A stretch of 64,000 bases of DNA, taken from contig MGZJ01000036.1 of the NCBI GenBank assembly GCA_001802645.1, positions 11,451 to 75,450 of the forward strand. Reading direction: 5' to 3'. Below are positions 25,083-33,261 of the stretch, one piece after another. Position numbers and translations under genes: made by a program. The notes below the pieces were generated by a model that ran no database searches, was not told where the DNA came from, and worked only from the letters and a program-made list of their open reading frames with translations. This DNA comes from Geobacteraceae bacterium GWC2_53_11 (lineage in GTDB: Bacteria; Desulfobacterota; Desulfuromonadia; Geobacterales; Pseudopelobacteraceae). Each line of letters opens with the position of its first letter. Position 1 is the stretch's first letter.

Positions 25083-25699
25083 GGTACCGCCCCCTTACTG
25101 GTTGTTGTCGAACCGGTTACACTCTTTTCAGGGTTTGGGACAGCCAGCAACTCCAGAGAATAATCAGGCGACAGCGGCTCAGAAAGATCGAGATGCTTCA
25201 AAACGGCGCCGGAATTCCCATCAATGTTTATCTTGACCTGGTGTATGTCAGGAAAATTGGCGTTAACCGTATTTACGACGGAATACACTGCCAACATCTC
25301 TGCGGAACTGCCGGACAGCATCGACTCGGAAAAGGAGCTGTTGAATTCAATTGTCGCAAGGGGCCCTTCCAGGAGTATTGTTTCAACAGCAGCCCCTTCA
25401 GGGATCGTTTCCAGATACTCGCCAACAGGGCCGTTCTGAAGTTCGTCAAGAATACTTTTCAAACAGGAGGAGTCATCGTCACACGGGTCTATATCTCTCG
25501 CTTCCCGGACCAGGTACGTTCCGTCAGAAGCAAAAAACAGGGTCACAGAACGTCTGCCTTCCGTACGAGGTGGTGCCGGAGTATCAGACAGGTCATGACT
25601 GGCACGATATTTCTGCCAAATCATAATTGAGAAAAACAACATACATACGACAAAAGGTATCAAAATACTGATCGTTATCTTTTTTTTCTGGTGCGCCAT
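25079..25699 (-). CDS. GerMN-domain membrane-anchored protein
   Basis: A 206-residue protein with one N-terminal membrane segment (ISILIPFVVCMLFFSIMIW) and then a GerMN domain (about 55-180). Its features are VTLFFASDGTYLV, an ELQNGPVGEYLETIPEGAAV motif, LATIEFNSSFSE, YSVVNTVNANFP and VKINIDG. GerMN is named after the Bacillus germination protein but is widespread in non-sporulating bacteria, where it often lies next to cell-wall genes. Here it is flanked by murI, whose TGA overlaps its ATG by one base, and by metH, so the three are one transcription unit. A periplasmic role near peptidoglycan is plausible but inferred. Confidence 0.85.
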   Translation of the reverse strand: MAHQKKKITISILIPFVVCMLFFSIMIWQKYRASHDLSDTPAPPRTEGRRSVTLFFASDGTYLVREARDIDPCDDDSSCLKSILDELQNGPVGEYLETIPEGAAVETILLEGPLATIEFNSSFSESMLSGSSAEMLAVYSVVNTVNANFPDIHQVKINIDGNSGAVLKHLDLSEPLSPDYSLELLAVPNPEKSVTGSTTTSKGAVP

Positions 25700-26517
25700 C
25701 AGTTGTTGTCCTCTTCTTCATCAAGACTAACCTGGAATACGTCTCCCAGCTTCCCACCTAAAAAGCGGTTACCAACCCGGACAAAACCAGCAGGAATGTC
25801 ACTGACATAATAGCTGTGATTTCCATTTTCCGCCGGCGGTCGAAGCAATTTCTTTTCTGCCAGTATTGTTGCAACAGTCCGTGCAGTTTCTGCGGCAGAA
25901 TCCACCAGTGTTACTCCAGGCCCCATAACATCGGCAATTAAAGCTTTGAGTAGCGGATAGTGGGTACACCCCAGCACCAACGTATCAACCTTTGACTCTT
26001 TCAACTCACGCAGATACTCCTGTGCCGTCAATCGCGCAATTTGATTATCGGTCCACCCCTCTTCAGCCAACGGCACAAACAGGGGGCAAGCACGGGTCAG
26101 GACAACAGCATCAGGATTTAACCGCTTGATTGCGCGGGTATAGGCGCTACTGCGAATGGTACCGGCAGTGCCTATTACGCCGATCTTCCCCGAACGGGTA
26201 ACCTCGACAGCACGCCTCGCCCCCGGCTCGATAACGCCAACGACCGGAATAGACAACTGCCGTTTGAGTGCAGGCAAGGCAACGGCTGAGGCGGTATTAC
26301 ACGCAACAACCAACAGTTTTATATCCCGCTTTATAAGGAAGGAAGCTATCTCAGCCGCATAGCGGGTCACCGTCTCGGGAGACTTGGTGCCGTACGGCAC
26401 TCGCGCCGTATCACCGAAATACAGGGTATCTTCCTGGGGAAGTGCCTGCATTATCTCACGCAGAACGGTCAGTCCCCCTACTCCGGAATCAAAAATGCCA
26501 ATTGATTTCCACGCCAC
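25699..26517 (-). CDS. murI: Glutamate racemase
   Basis: A 272-residue enzyme converting L- to D-glutamate for peptidoglycan. The catalytic cysteines are Cys73 (VVACNTASA) and Cys184 (LVLGCTHYPLL), and GIFDSGVGGLTVL and DTARVPYGTKS mark the substrate pocket. The start is a GTG at 26517 preceded by GAGGAG. It heads an overlapping murI-GerMN-metH unit. It is divergent from glgC, with a 215-bp shared upstream region. Full length for the family. Confidence 0.96.
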   Translation of the reverse strand: MAWKSIGIFDSGVGGLTVLREIMQALPQEDTLYFGDTARVPYGTKSPETVTRYAAEIASFLIKRDIKLLVVACNTASAVALPALKRQLSIPVVGVIEPGARRAVEVTRSGKIGVIGTAGTIRSSAYTRAIKRLNPDAVVLTRACPLFVPLAEEGWTDNQIARLTAQEYLRELKESKVDTLVLGCTHYPLLKALIADVMGPGVTLVDSAAETARTVATILAEKKLLRPPAENGNHSYYVSDIPAGFVRVGNRFLGGKLGDVFQVSLDEEEDNN

Positions 26518-26732
26518 AATGACGTCTCCTCGCGTACCAGAAGTTTACAACAATTGAGAATTGTATACTTCTTTGCATCATTCAGGCAAGCCATTTGCTG
26601 CCATCGATATCGTAGTTTTCACGTAAGCGTACGTAACTCAATTGTTTGTTAATAACCGTATATTTTTTATGTTCAACGACACCGTAATGCGGTAGAGTTG
26701 CGTGGCTAAAAGAACTTCACAGGGGGACGGAT

Positions 26733-27974
26733 ATGCTTTTCATGGATAATGTCGGCAGGAACACTATCGCCATGGTTTTGGCGGGCGGGAAAGGCGAACG
26801 CCTCAGTCCTCTCACCCTTCGCCGCGCCAAACCAAGTGTTGCCTTTGGCGGCAAATATAAGATTATTGATTTTGTTCTTAGCAATCTCTTTAATTCCGGC
26901 ATCAAGAAAGTCTACATCCTGACACAATACCGGGCTTATTCGTTGAACAAGCATATCCGTGAATCATGGGGTAAATGGACCGGGCTGGGTGAATTCTATG
27001 TTGCCATCTCTCCCGAGACGAGCAGCGAAAGTGAAGAGTGGTTTAAGGGAACAGCAGATGCAATTCTCCAATACCTTCGCTTTGTTGAGTCTTCCGATGC
27101 CGATTATGTTGCAATATTCGGAGGAGATCATATTTATAAGATGGATGTTACCCAGATGATTAACGCCCATCGCATGAACCGGGCAGATATAACCATTGCA
27201 GCCCTTGAAGTACAGACTGAGGATGCCAAAAGGTTTGGTGTATTTTCCGTAGATGACGACGCACGGGTCACTGCTTTTAACGAGAAGCCGAAATCACCGG
27301 AGAGAATTCCCGGGCGCGACACTTGCCTTGCCTCAATGGGTAATTACATTTTTTCAACAAAAAAGCTGATTGATGTATTACTTGAGGGAAAAAAGCACCA
27401 TGAAGATTTGGATTTCGGCAAGCATGTTATTCCAATGATGCTTGAGTGCGGTGACCGTGTCTTTGCCTACAACTTCAATGACAATCTGATTCCCGGTATG
27501 AAAGCCGAAGAACGGGGATACTGGAAAGATGTTGGCACAATCGACTCTTACTACGAAGCGAATATGGATCTGATCCATGTCTCACCGCAGCTGAACCTGT
27601 ATAACTACAAATGGCCCATCTTGACCAACCAGGGGAATCTTCCTCCGGCAAAAACCGTTTTTGACGATGGCGATCGCAGGGGAGTGAACATTGATTCCTA
27701 CGTGTGCGCAGGCTGTATCACCAGCGGCAGTACGGTCAGACGTTCCATCCTCGGTCCGCTCTGCAAGGTAAACAGCTACAGTCTTGTGGAAGATTCAATT
27801 CTGTTTGAAAATGTCACGGTAGGGAGACACGTCAAGATCAAAAAGGCTATCATAGACAAGGGAGTTGTTATTCCTGATGGCTCGGAAATCGGCTACGATA
27901 CAGACGCAGACCTTTGTAATGGCTATACCATTACTGAATCAGGCATCGTTGTTGTTCCTCGCAAATACAAATAA
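26733..27974 (+). CDS. glgC: Glucose-1-phosphate adenylyltransferase
   Basis: A 413-residue enzyme making ADP-glucose for glycogen synthesis. The nucleotide-binding motif is VLAGGKGERLSPLT, followed by KPSVAFGGKYKIIDF. The catalytic region carries GTADAILQ and the metal-binding FGGDHIYKMD, and the sugar-site region reads SMGNYIFST. The C-terminal left-handed beta-helix region follows. The ribosome site is AGGGGG before the ATG at 26733; a second ATG at 26742 is possible. No glycogen synthase or branching enzyme is adjacent, so it stands alone, convergent with the cobalamin genes. Confidence 0.96.
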   Translation: MLFMDNVGRNTIAMVLAGGKGERLSPLTLRRAKPSVAFGGKYKIIDFVLSNLFNSGIKKVYILTQYRAYSLNKHIRESWGKWTGLGEFYVAISPETSSESEEWFKGTADAILQYLRFVESSDADYVAIFGGDHIYKMDVTQMINAHRMNRADITIAALEVQTEDAKRFGVFSVDDDARVTAFNEKPKSPERIPGRDTCLASMGNYIFSTKKLIDVLLEGKKHHEDLDFGKHVIPMMLECGDRVFAYNFNDNLIPGMKAEERGYWKDVGTIDSYYEANMDLIHVSPQLNLYNYKWPILTNQGNLPPAKTVFDDGDRRGVNIDSYVCAGCITSGSTVRRSILGPLCKVNSYSLVEDSILFENVTVGRHVKIKKAIIDKGVVIPDGSEIGYDTDADLCNGYTITESGIVVVPRKYK

Positions 27975-28008
27975 AGCTCCCGGGTTTCTGCCAAGGAGCT
28001 ATCAGCGG

Positions 28009-29085
28009 CTACTGGAGTATTCTGCCAAGACATTCCAGCAGCCGCCTGTTCTCATCTGCAGTACGTATAGCTATGCGAAAAAAGCGCTCCGTCAACCCCT
28101 TGAAACCGGCACAATCCCGTATCAAAATCCGCTGAGGCAGTAAACGCTCTCTCAGTTCCCGCGCAGACATCCCTTCCTTGATTTCTACCAGCAAATAATT
28201 AGTATTCGACGGATATAATTTCAGTTGCTGAAACTGAGCCAGACTTTCAGAGAGAGATCCCCGTTCCTGCCGGACAAACTCCAGACTTTCCTGATTATGC
28301 CGGGTGTCCAGAAGCGCTGCCGATCCGGCAGCCAATGCCATCGTATTGACACTCCACGGGCCACCCATTAAGTCCAGTCGTTCCGCAAGGGTCGCATTGC
28401 AGATCGCATAACCAAGCCGCAACCCCGGAATCCCGAAGAATTTTGTCATGGAACGGAGTACAAGGGCATTGTCACTGTGCACAATCATGCGTTTTGCAGA
28501 AGCTTCCTCGCAGAAGTCCATAAATGCCTCATCCAGAACCAGAAAGGTTCCTGAAGAGAGGCAGAGGCTATAGATCTTTTCGATGAGCTTCTGAGGATAG
28601 AGAGTCCCATTAGGATTCCCTGGATTACAGATAAAGAGCACATCAATCCCGCTGGCAAGTGCCTGTTCCAGTTTATCGGTATCAATGGCAAAGTTATTTT
28701 CCGGAGTCAGGGTAAAATGCTGTGTTTCCCAATGATGCTGACCGAGCGCCCGCACATACTCACTGAATGACGGTGAAATAATAAGCGCTTTGGAACCCGG
28801 CAGCATGGCTGGAAGATTATAAATCAGCTCCGTTGAACCATTTGCCACCGTAAAGTGAGCGGGCGATAGCGAATGAAATTTTGCCAAAGCCTGTTTCAAT
28901 TCAACGTGGCTGGTATCCGGATAATGAACCAGGCTGTCAAGGGAATTGATCAGGGCTTTTCGGACCATTGGCGACATGCCGAGCGGGTTTATACTGGCGG
29001 AAAAATCCATAATCAGCTCGGAAGCAACGCCTAGTTTTCGGGCAACGGAAAAAACATTTCCGCCGTGATCATATGAATGGGACAC
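28009..29085 (-). CDS. cobD: Threonine-phosphate decarboxylase (PLP, cobalamin pathway)
   Basis: A 358-residue fold-type I PLP enzyme. It opens with YDHGGNVFSVARKLG and DFSASINPLG, which are typical of CobD and distinguish it from histidinol-phosphate aminotransferase. The ANGSTELIYNL, CNPGNPNG, LDEAFMDF and SMTKFFGIPGLRLGY (PLP lysine) motifs follow. It makes (R)-1-amino-2-propanol phosphate, the linker attached to cobyric acid by CbiB. The GTG start at 29085 is preceded by AGAGGA and lies 17 bp inside the upstream cbiB gene. It is the last gene of the cobalamin operon. Confidence 0.92.
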   Translation of the reverse strand: MSHSYDHGGNVFSVARKLGVASELIMDFSASINPLGMSPMVRKALINSLDSLVHYPDTSHVELKQALAKFHSLSPAHFTVANGSTELIYNLPAMLPGSKALIISPSFSEYVRALGQHHWETQHFTLTPENNFAIDTDKLEQALASGIDVLFICNPGNPNGTLYPQKLIEKIYSLCLSSGTFLVLDEAFMDFCEEASAKRMIVHSDNALVLRSMTKFFGIPGLRLGYAICNATLAERLDLMGGPWSVNTMALAAGSAALLDTRHNQESLEFVRQERGSLSESLAQFQQLKLYPSNTNYLLVEIKEGMSARELRERLLPQRILIRDCAGFKGLTERFFRIAIRTADENRRLLECLGRILQ

Positions 29086-30040
29086 GCATTCCTCTCAGGC
29101 AGAAGGTGGCAGCCAGACAGAGGGCAGCCATCAGCAGGGTCGAAATATACATCAATACAATCATACCTTGGTACGTTCGGGCATCAATAGGTTTCAACGG
29201 ATCGCCAATATGCTTTTTCCATGAAACAACCCCGTGATAACTGGCTTTCCCGCCAAACTGCACCCCCAAAGCTCCTGCTGCGGCAGATTCCGGATGGCCG
29301 CTATTGGGAGAAGGATGATTCAAACGGTCCCGGAAAGTTATCCGTGCAGCATCAAATAGCGATCCGCCTGCACAAGGTGCCGAGATTATCAATAGCAGCG
29401 CAGAGATACGGGCCGGGATGTAATTCAAAACATCATCCATCCGTGCCGACGCCCATCCAAGCTGAAGATAGCGCGAATTTTTATAGCCGACCATTGAGTC
29501 CAACGTACTCACAGCCTTATAGGCAATTGCGGCAACCGGGCCACCAATTGCCAGCCAGAAAAGCGGGGCAATAATGCCATCGGAAGTGTTTTCGGCAACC
29601 GTTTCTACAACGGCTCGCCATATCTCGGGCTCCTCAAGATGCTCCGTATCGCGTCCAACAATATACGAGAGGAAATGGCGTGCCGCAGGGAGGTCATTGG
29701 CAAGCAGTGCAGAAGCTACACGAGCTGATTCCGTGTGCAGGGACCGGGAAGCAAGACAGGTTGTCGAGACAACCACGGCAGCGATCCAGCCGACCAGCGG
29801 TAACTCCGTGGCAAGCACTTCCAAGAGAATCCACGAACATCCTGCTGAACAACCTACTACCAGCAGCAACAGCAGCATCCCGGCAACACGCTCATCAAGC
29901 CATGTTCGGCGCAATTTTTGATCCAGAAAATGAATCAAACGACCAATTGCAACCACTGGATGGGGCAGCCAACGTGGGTCTCCGAAAGCCAGATCGAGCA
30001 AGAGAGCAATCAGTATGATCAAGGGCTCAGGGGGTTTCAC
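29069..30040 (-). CDS. cbiB: Adenosylcobinamide-phosphate synthase (integral membrane)
   Basis: A 323-residue membrane protein. The family motifs DLAFGDPRWLPHPVVAIG, SYIVGRDTEHL, ENTSDGIIAPLFWLAIGGP and YKAVSTLDSMVGYKN are all present, then NHPSPNSGHPESAAAGALG and LGG-type residues near the C-terminus. It joins aminopropanol phosphate to adenosylcobyric acid, which are the products of the flanking cobD and cobQ parts. The start is a GTG at 30040 that overlaps the cobJ-cobQ stop by 14 bp. The order cobJ-cobQ, cbiB, cobD thus holds consecutive pathway steps. Confidence 0.93.
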   Translation of the reverse strand: MKPPEPLIILIALLLDLAFGDPRWLPHPVVAIGRLIHFLDQKLRRTWLDERVAGMLLLLLVVGCSAGCSWILLEVLATELPLVGWIAAVVVSTTCLASRSLHTESARVASALLANDLPAARHFLSYIVGRDTEHLEEPEIWRAVVETVAENTSDGIIAPLFWLAIGGPVAAIAYKAVSTLDSMVGYKNSRYLQLGWASARMDDVLNYIPARISALLLIISAPCAGGSLFDAARITFRDRLNHPSPNSGHPESAAAGALGVQFGGKASYHGVVSWKKHIGDPLKPIDARTYQGMIVLMYISTLLMAALCLAATFCLRGMRVPFI

Positions 30041-32363
30041 TACCGAGTCCGCAGATGTTCAATATCCGGGGCATGTCCAGATTCTTTTCAAACAGCTCCG
30101 CCAACTGATCAAAGGGATCATTCTGTGGCTGTTTCTGGACACCTCGTCTCAAGGGCATTCCTTTTTCCAGTCGAATGCTGTTCAGGTAGATTTCGCGAAA
30201 TCGTACGTTATCAAAGAGACCATGCAGATACGTACCGAAAATTCTGCCGTCAGCAGAAACAGCTCCGTCTTCCACAGATACAGATGCATCACCGCGCCGG
30301 AAAATACGGGAAAAAGGTCTGACGCCCTTATCAAGCGTCGTCAATCCCATATGAATTTCATAACCGGTCATGACCCCGTTGCATTCCGGAGCTACCGTCA
30401 ACCCGGCTTCATCAAGATATGTCAAGGCCTGGTGTGTCTCCTTTTCCATCAACAGTTCAGTCGTAGAAGGGAGGAGATCAAGCCCCTGTGCCTCTTTGAT
30501 AGCAGACTCGACGCCGTGCGGGTCAAGAACTGCAGTCCCAAGCATCTGAAAGCCGCCACATATGCCGACAACATGTCCCTTAAAGTCACGAATTGCATCA
30601 TACAGACCACGCTCCATCAAGAAATACAGATCCGCGATCGTTGATTTACTGCCAGGAATAATCAGAACATCAAGTCCATGCAGTTGATCCGGCATCTCGA
30701 CATAACTCAGAAGTACATCAGACTCGCTCTGCAATGGGTCAAAATCGGTGAAATTTGAAATTCTCGGAAGCTTTAGCACTCCGATGTGAATTTTTTTGAT
30801 TCCGGTCATGATGCTGACAACCTTGGAGCGCTGACCAAGAGCCACGCTATCTTCCGCCGGAAGACTGATATCCGTAAACCAGGGAAGGACTCCCAACACG
30901 GGCAGACCGGTTCGCTGCTCGATAAATTCTATACCCGGCTTGAGAACCTCAAGATCACCGCGGAATTTGTTAATTATTATCCCCTTGATGTAGGAACGCT
31001 CCAATGGATCAAGCAGCTCAATTGTGCCAACGATCTGGGCAAAAACTCCGCCTCGATCAATATCCGCAATCAAAATAACGGGGCATCGCGCCATCAATGC
31101 AATTTTCAGATTGGCAATATCGTTTTTTTTCAGGTTTATTTCAGAAATGCTTCCCGCACCCTCAATAACAATAAATTCATACGCCTGACGCAGACGGTCG
31201 AAGCTCTCCCATATCTTTTCAAAGGCCGCCGGTTTGTAGGCATCGTATTCCGAAATAGACATATTACCCACCGGCCTGCCCTGCACAACAATCTGGCAAC
31301 CGGTATCCGAATTCGGTTTGAGTAAAACCGGATTCATATCCGTATGAGGTTTAATATCGCATGCCTGCGCCTGAACTGCCTGAGCACGGCCGATTTCCCC
31401 CCCCTCAGGCGTTACATAGGAGTTGAGCGACATATTCTGGGATTTAAAGGGGGCAACCGCCATACCACGCTTCACCAGACAGCGGCAAAATCCGGCGGTT
31501 ACAATTGATTTTCCCACGTCAGAGGCTGTGCCGCAAAACATGACAGATCCAGGGTGCGGAAGCGGAGGCTGCTCTGCGACTAATTCTGTCGCTACCTCCG
31601 ATGTGCCGTATTTTGCGGCGTAGCCACGGGGGGTTACCATTCGTCCTGCGGAATCAATAAACGTACTGGAGTTTCCAATCAGCACGATACTGACCATGTC
31701 TATTTCATGGTCAAGCAATTCGCCAAGGGTCGTCACCACCTGTGTCTGTCCCTTGCGGCAGGCGTTACGTACTATACCTGCGGGAGTATCTGCCGGGCGA
31801 TGCGCCAGAATGATATTCTGAGCTTCTTCTATTTGCGTCCTGCGGCTTTTGCTGCGCGGATTATAAATGGCAAGGACAAAATCCGCCCGCGCAGCCGCCT
31901 CCACTCTTTTTTTAATCAGTTCCCATGGGGTCAGAAGATCCGAAAGCGAAATCACGGCAAAATCATGCATCAAAGGTGCGCCCAGTTGTGATGCAGCGGC
32001 CTGAACAGCAGAGATCCCCGGGATGACCTGAACATCAACATGCTGCAAAGCGGCATCCTGCCTGGCATCCATTTCAATCAGCTCCAGCACAAGCCCGGCC
32101 ATACCGTATATTCCGGAGTCACCTCCCGACACCAAAGCGACAGATTCCCCGGATCGTACAAGCCTGATCGCTTCACGACATCGTTGTACCTCCTGCATCA
32201 TGCCGGTTGACAACACCTGCTTTCCTTCCAGCAGAGGACGTACCAGTTCAACGTAATTATCATATCCAACAATAATATCGGAATCCGCAATTGCCTGACG
32301 GGCCGCTTCAGTCAGATGGCAGACATCGCCGGGACCTGTGCCGACGATAAATAACGAAGCCAT
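30027..32363 (-). CDS. cobJ-cobQ: Fusion of precorrin-3B C17-methyltransferase (CobJ/CbiH) and cobyric acid synthase (CobQ/CbiP)
   Basis: About 778 residues. I use the ATG at 32363 (MASLFIVGTGPGD) because GAGGA lies just before it; a GTG four codons earlier is possible. Residues 1-245 are a tetrapyrrole methylase with the SAM motif VALVSGGDSGIYGMAG, CobJ type, for ring contraction and C17 methylation. Residues about 270-778 are CobQ: FCGTASDVGKS P-loop, FKSQNMSLNSYVT, then the amidotransferase part with IPGSKST, the nucleophile Cys in VGICGGFQMLG and the catalytic His in GTYLHGLFDN. The two halves are complete. The fused enzymes act at distant pathway steps, so the fusion probably serves co-expression. 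No B12 riboswitch is seen in the short upstream gap. Confidence 0.94.
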   Translation of the reverse strand: MASLFIVGTGPGDVCHLTEAARQAIADSDIIVGYDNYVELVRPLLEGKQVLSTGMMQEVQRCREAIRLVRSGESVALVSGGDSGIYGMAGLVLELIEMDARQDAALQHVDVQVIPGISAVQAAASQLGAPLMHDFAVISLSDLLTPWELIKKRVEAAARADFVLAIYNPRSKSRRTQIEEAQNIILAHRPADTPAGIVRNACRKGQTQVVTTLGELLDHEIDMVSIVLIGNSSTFIDSAGRMVTPRGYAAKYGTSEVATELVAEQPPLPHPGSVMFCGTASDVGKSIVTAGFCRCLVKRGMAVAPFKSQNMSLNSYVTPEGGEIGRAQAVQAQACDIKPHTDMNPVLLKPNSDTGCQIVVQGRPVGNMSISEYDAYKPAAFEKIWESFDRLRQAYEFIVIEGAGSISEINLKKNDIANLKIALMARCPVILIADIDRGGVFAQIVGTIELLDPLERSYIKGIIINKFRGDLEVLKPGIEFIEQRTGLPVLGVLPWFTDISLPAEDSVALGQRSKVVSIMTGIKKIHIGVLKLPRISNFTDFDPLQSESDVLLSYVEMPDQLHGLDVLIIPGSKSTIADLYFLMERGLYDAIRDFKGHVVGICGGFQMLGTAVLDPHGVESAIKEAQGLDLLPSTTELLMEKETHQALTYLDEAGLTVAPECNGVMTGYEIHMGLTTLDKGVRPFSRIFRRGDASVSVEDGAVSADGRIFGTYLHGLFDNVRFREIYLNSIRLEKGMPLRRGVQKQPQNDPFDQLAELFEKNLDMPRILNICGLGSETP

Positions 32364-32416
32364 AATGTTCCTCACATAGGGGGAGTATATTCATTCCGGG
32401 GTACTACAAGAAAGGC

Positions 32417-32438
32417 GTGCATACGAGCAGTCATGCAC
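32417..32438 (-). terminator. Weak hairpin after the lytic transglycosylase gene
   Basis: GTGCAT (32417-32422) pairs with ATGCAC (32433-32438), and on the minus strand the stem is followed by GCCTTTCTTG. The T-run is poor, so termination between the transglycosylase and cobJ-cobQ genes is uncertain. Confidence 0.35.
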
Positions 32439-32443
32439 CTGTT

Positions 32444-33256
32444 TCAGCTGCTGAATGTAGAGTATAGTTGCTTGACTCGTGCAAGATACTCACGTGTTTC
32501 TCTCGGCAAATGATCGGGGCGTCTGTCAACATTACCGGGCCCCCAGTTGTAGGCGGCGAGGGCGGAGTCAACATCACCATTATAACGTTGCAGCATATCC
32601 TTGAGAAATCGGGTGCCGGCCATAACATTCTGCTCCGGGTCAAACGAATCGCCGACCCCCAGTGAGCGGGCTGTTGCGGGCATAAGCTGCATCAGCCCCT
32701 GTGCTCCGGCATGCGAGACCGCGTGCGGGTTAAAGTTGCTTTCGGCCTTGATAACCGCTTTTATCAAACCGGCATCAACGCCATATTTTCGGGACGCCCT
32801 GGAAATGAGGGGATCGAACGTCACATTATCGGCTCGGGACAGTTGTGGCTGATTTGCGAGTAAAGCAGGAGACACTTCCGCTTGCAATTCCTGAAGTTGC
32901 GTCTGGACTGGTGCCGAAGACGCGGGAGCAGACGACTCGGTATATGTGGCAAGATTAGCTCGATAGGCCTGAACAATTGCGTTTGCAGAGGAAAATAATG
33001 CGGGACCTGACTTTCCGGTACTTTCAGCAGAATCTCCGGCAAGGGATAGAGAATTCTGCAACATCTGCAAGGTCAGCGTCTGCGCCAGTTCCCTGGCTTT
33101 TTCGCTGGCATTCGAATCAGAGGGACCGCCACTTTCAAGTGCTTTGTCAAACTTATCGGCAAAACCGCTTTCCTGCAGGGGAACAGCACCGGCAGAAAGC
33201 TGCCGAAACGGAGCAAGCGCACCCAACAATGAAAGCTTATCAATTGGTATTGACAT
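32444..33256 (-). CDS. Lytic transglycosylase (SLT domain)
   Basis: A 270-residue protein. The C-terminal 120 residues are an SLT lysozyme-like domain: the catalytic Glu in IKAVIKAESNFNP, then SHAGAQGLMQLMPATA, NVMAGTRFLKDML and SALAAYNWGPGNVDR. The first 140 residues are variable, with no clear signal peptide (MSIPIDKLSLLGAL), which resembles flagellar rod-associated or otherwise non-classically exported transglycosylases. It cleaves glycan strands of peptidoglycan. It begins 5 bp after the stop of a sigma54 activator gene and is probably co-transcribed. A link to the neighbouring motility-type genes is inferred. Confidence 0.87.
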   Translation of the reverse strand: MSIPIDKLSLLGALAPFRQLSAGAVPLQESGFADKFDKALESGGPSDSNASEKARELAQTLTLQMLQNSLSLAGDSAESTGKSGPALFSSANAIVQAYRANLATYTESSAPASSAPVQTQLQELQAEVSPALLANQPQLSRADNVTFDPLISRASRKYGVDAGLIKAVIKAESNFNPHAVSHAGAQGLMQLMPATARSLGVGDSFDPEQNVMAGTRFLKDMLQRYNGDVDSALAAYNWGPGNVDRRPDHLPRETREYLARVKQLYSTFSS

Positions 33257-33261
33257 GACCG

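Noticed and set aside
25007-25630. 207-codon plus-strand frame across metH and GerMN
   Set aside because: It is antisense to two genes with clear domain motifs and has no recognisable domain.
27975-28000. AGCTCC/GGAGCT hairpin after glgC
   Set aside because: The stem is only six base pairs, the loop is long and there is no T-run.
32364-32443. Cobalamin riboswitch before cobJ-cobQ, and before metH
   Set aside because: The available gap is under 80 bp and no B12-box or multi-stem fold is visible; the murI-GerMN-metH gaps are overlapping genes.
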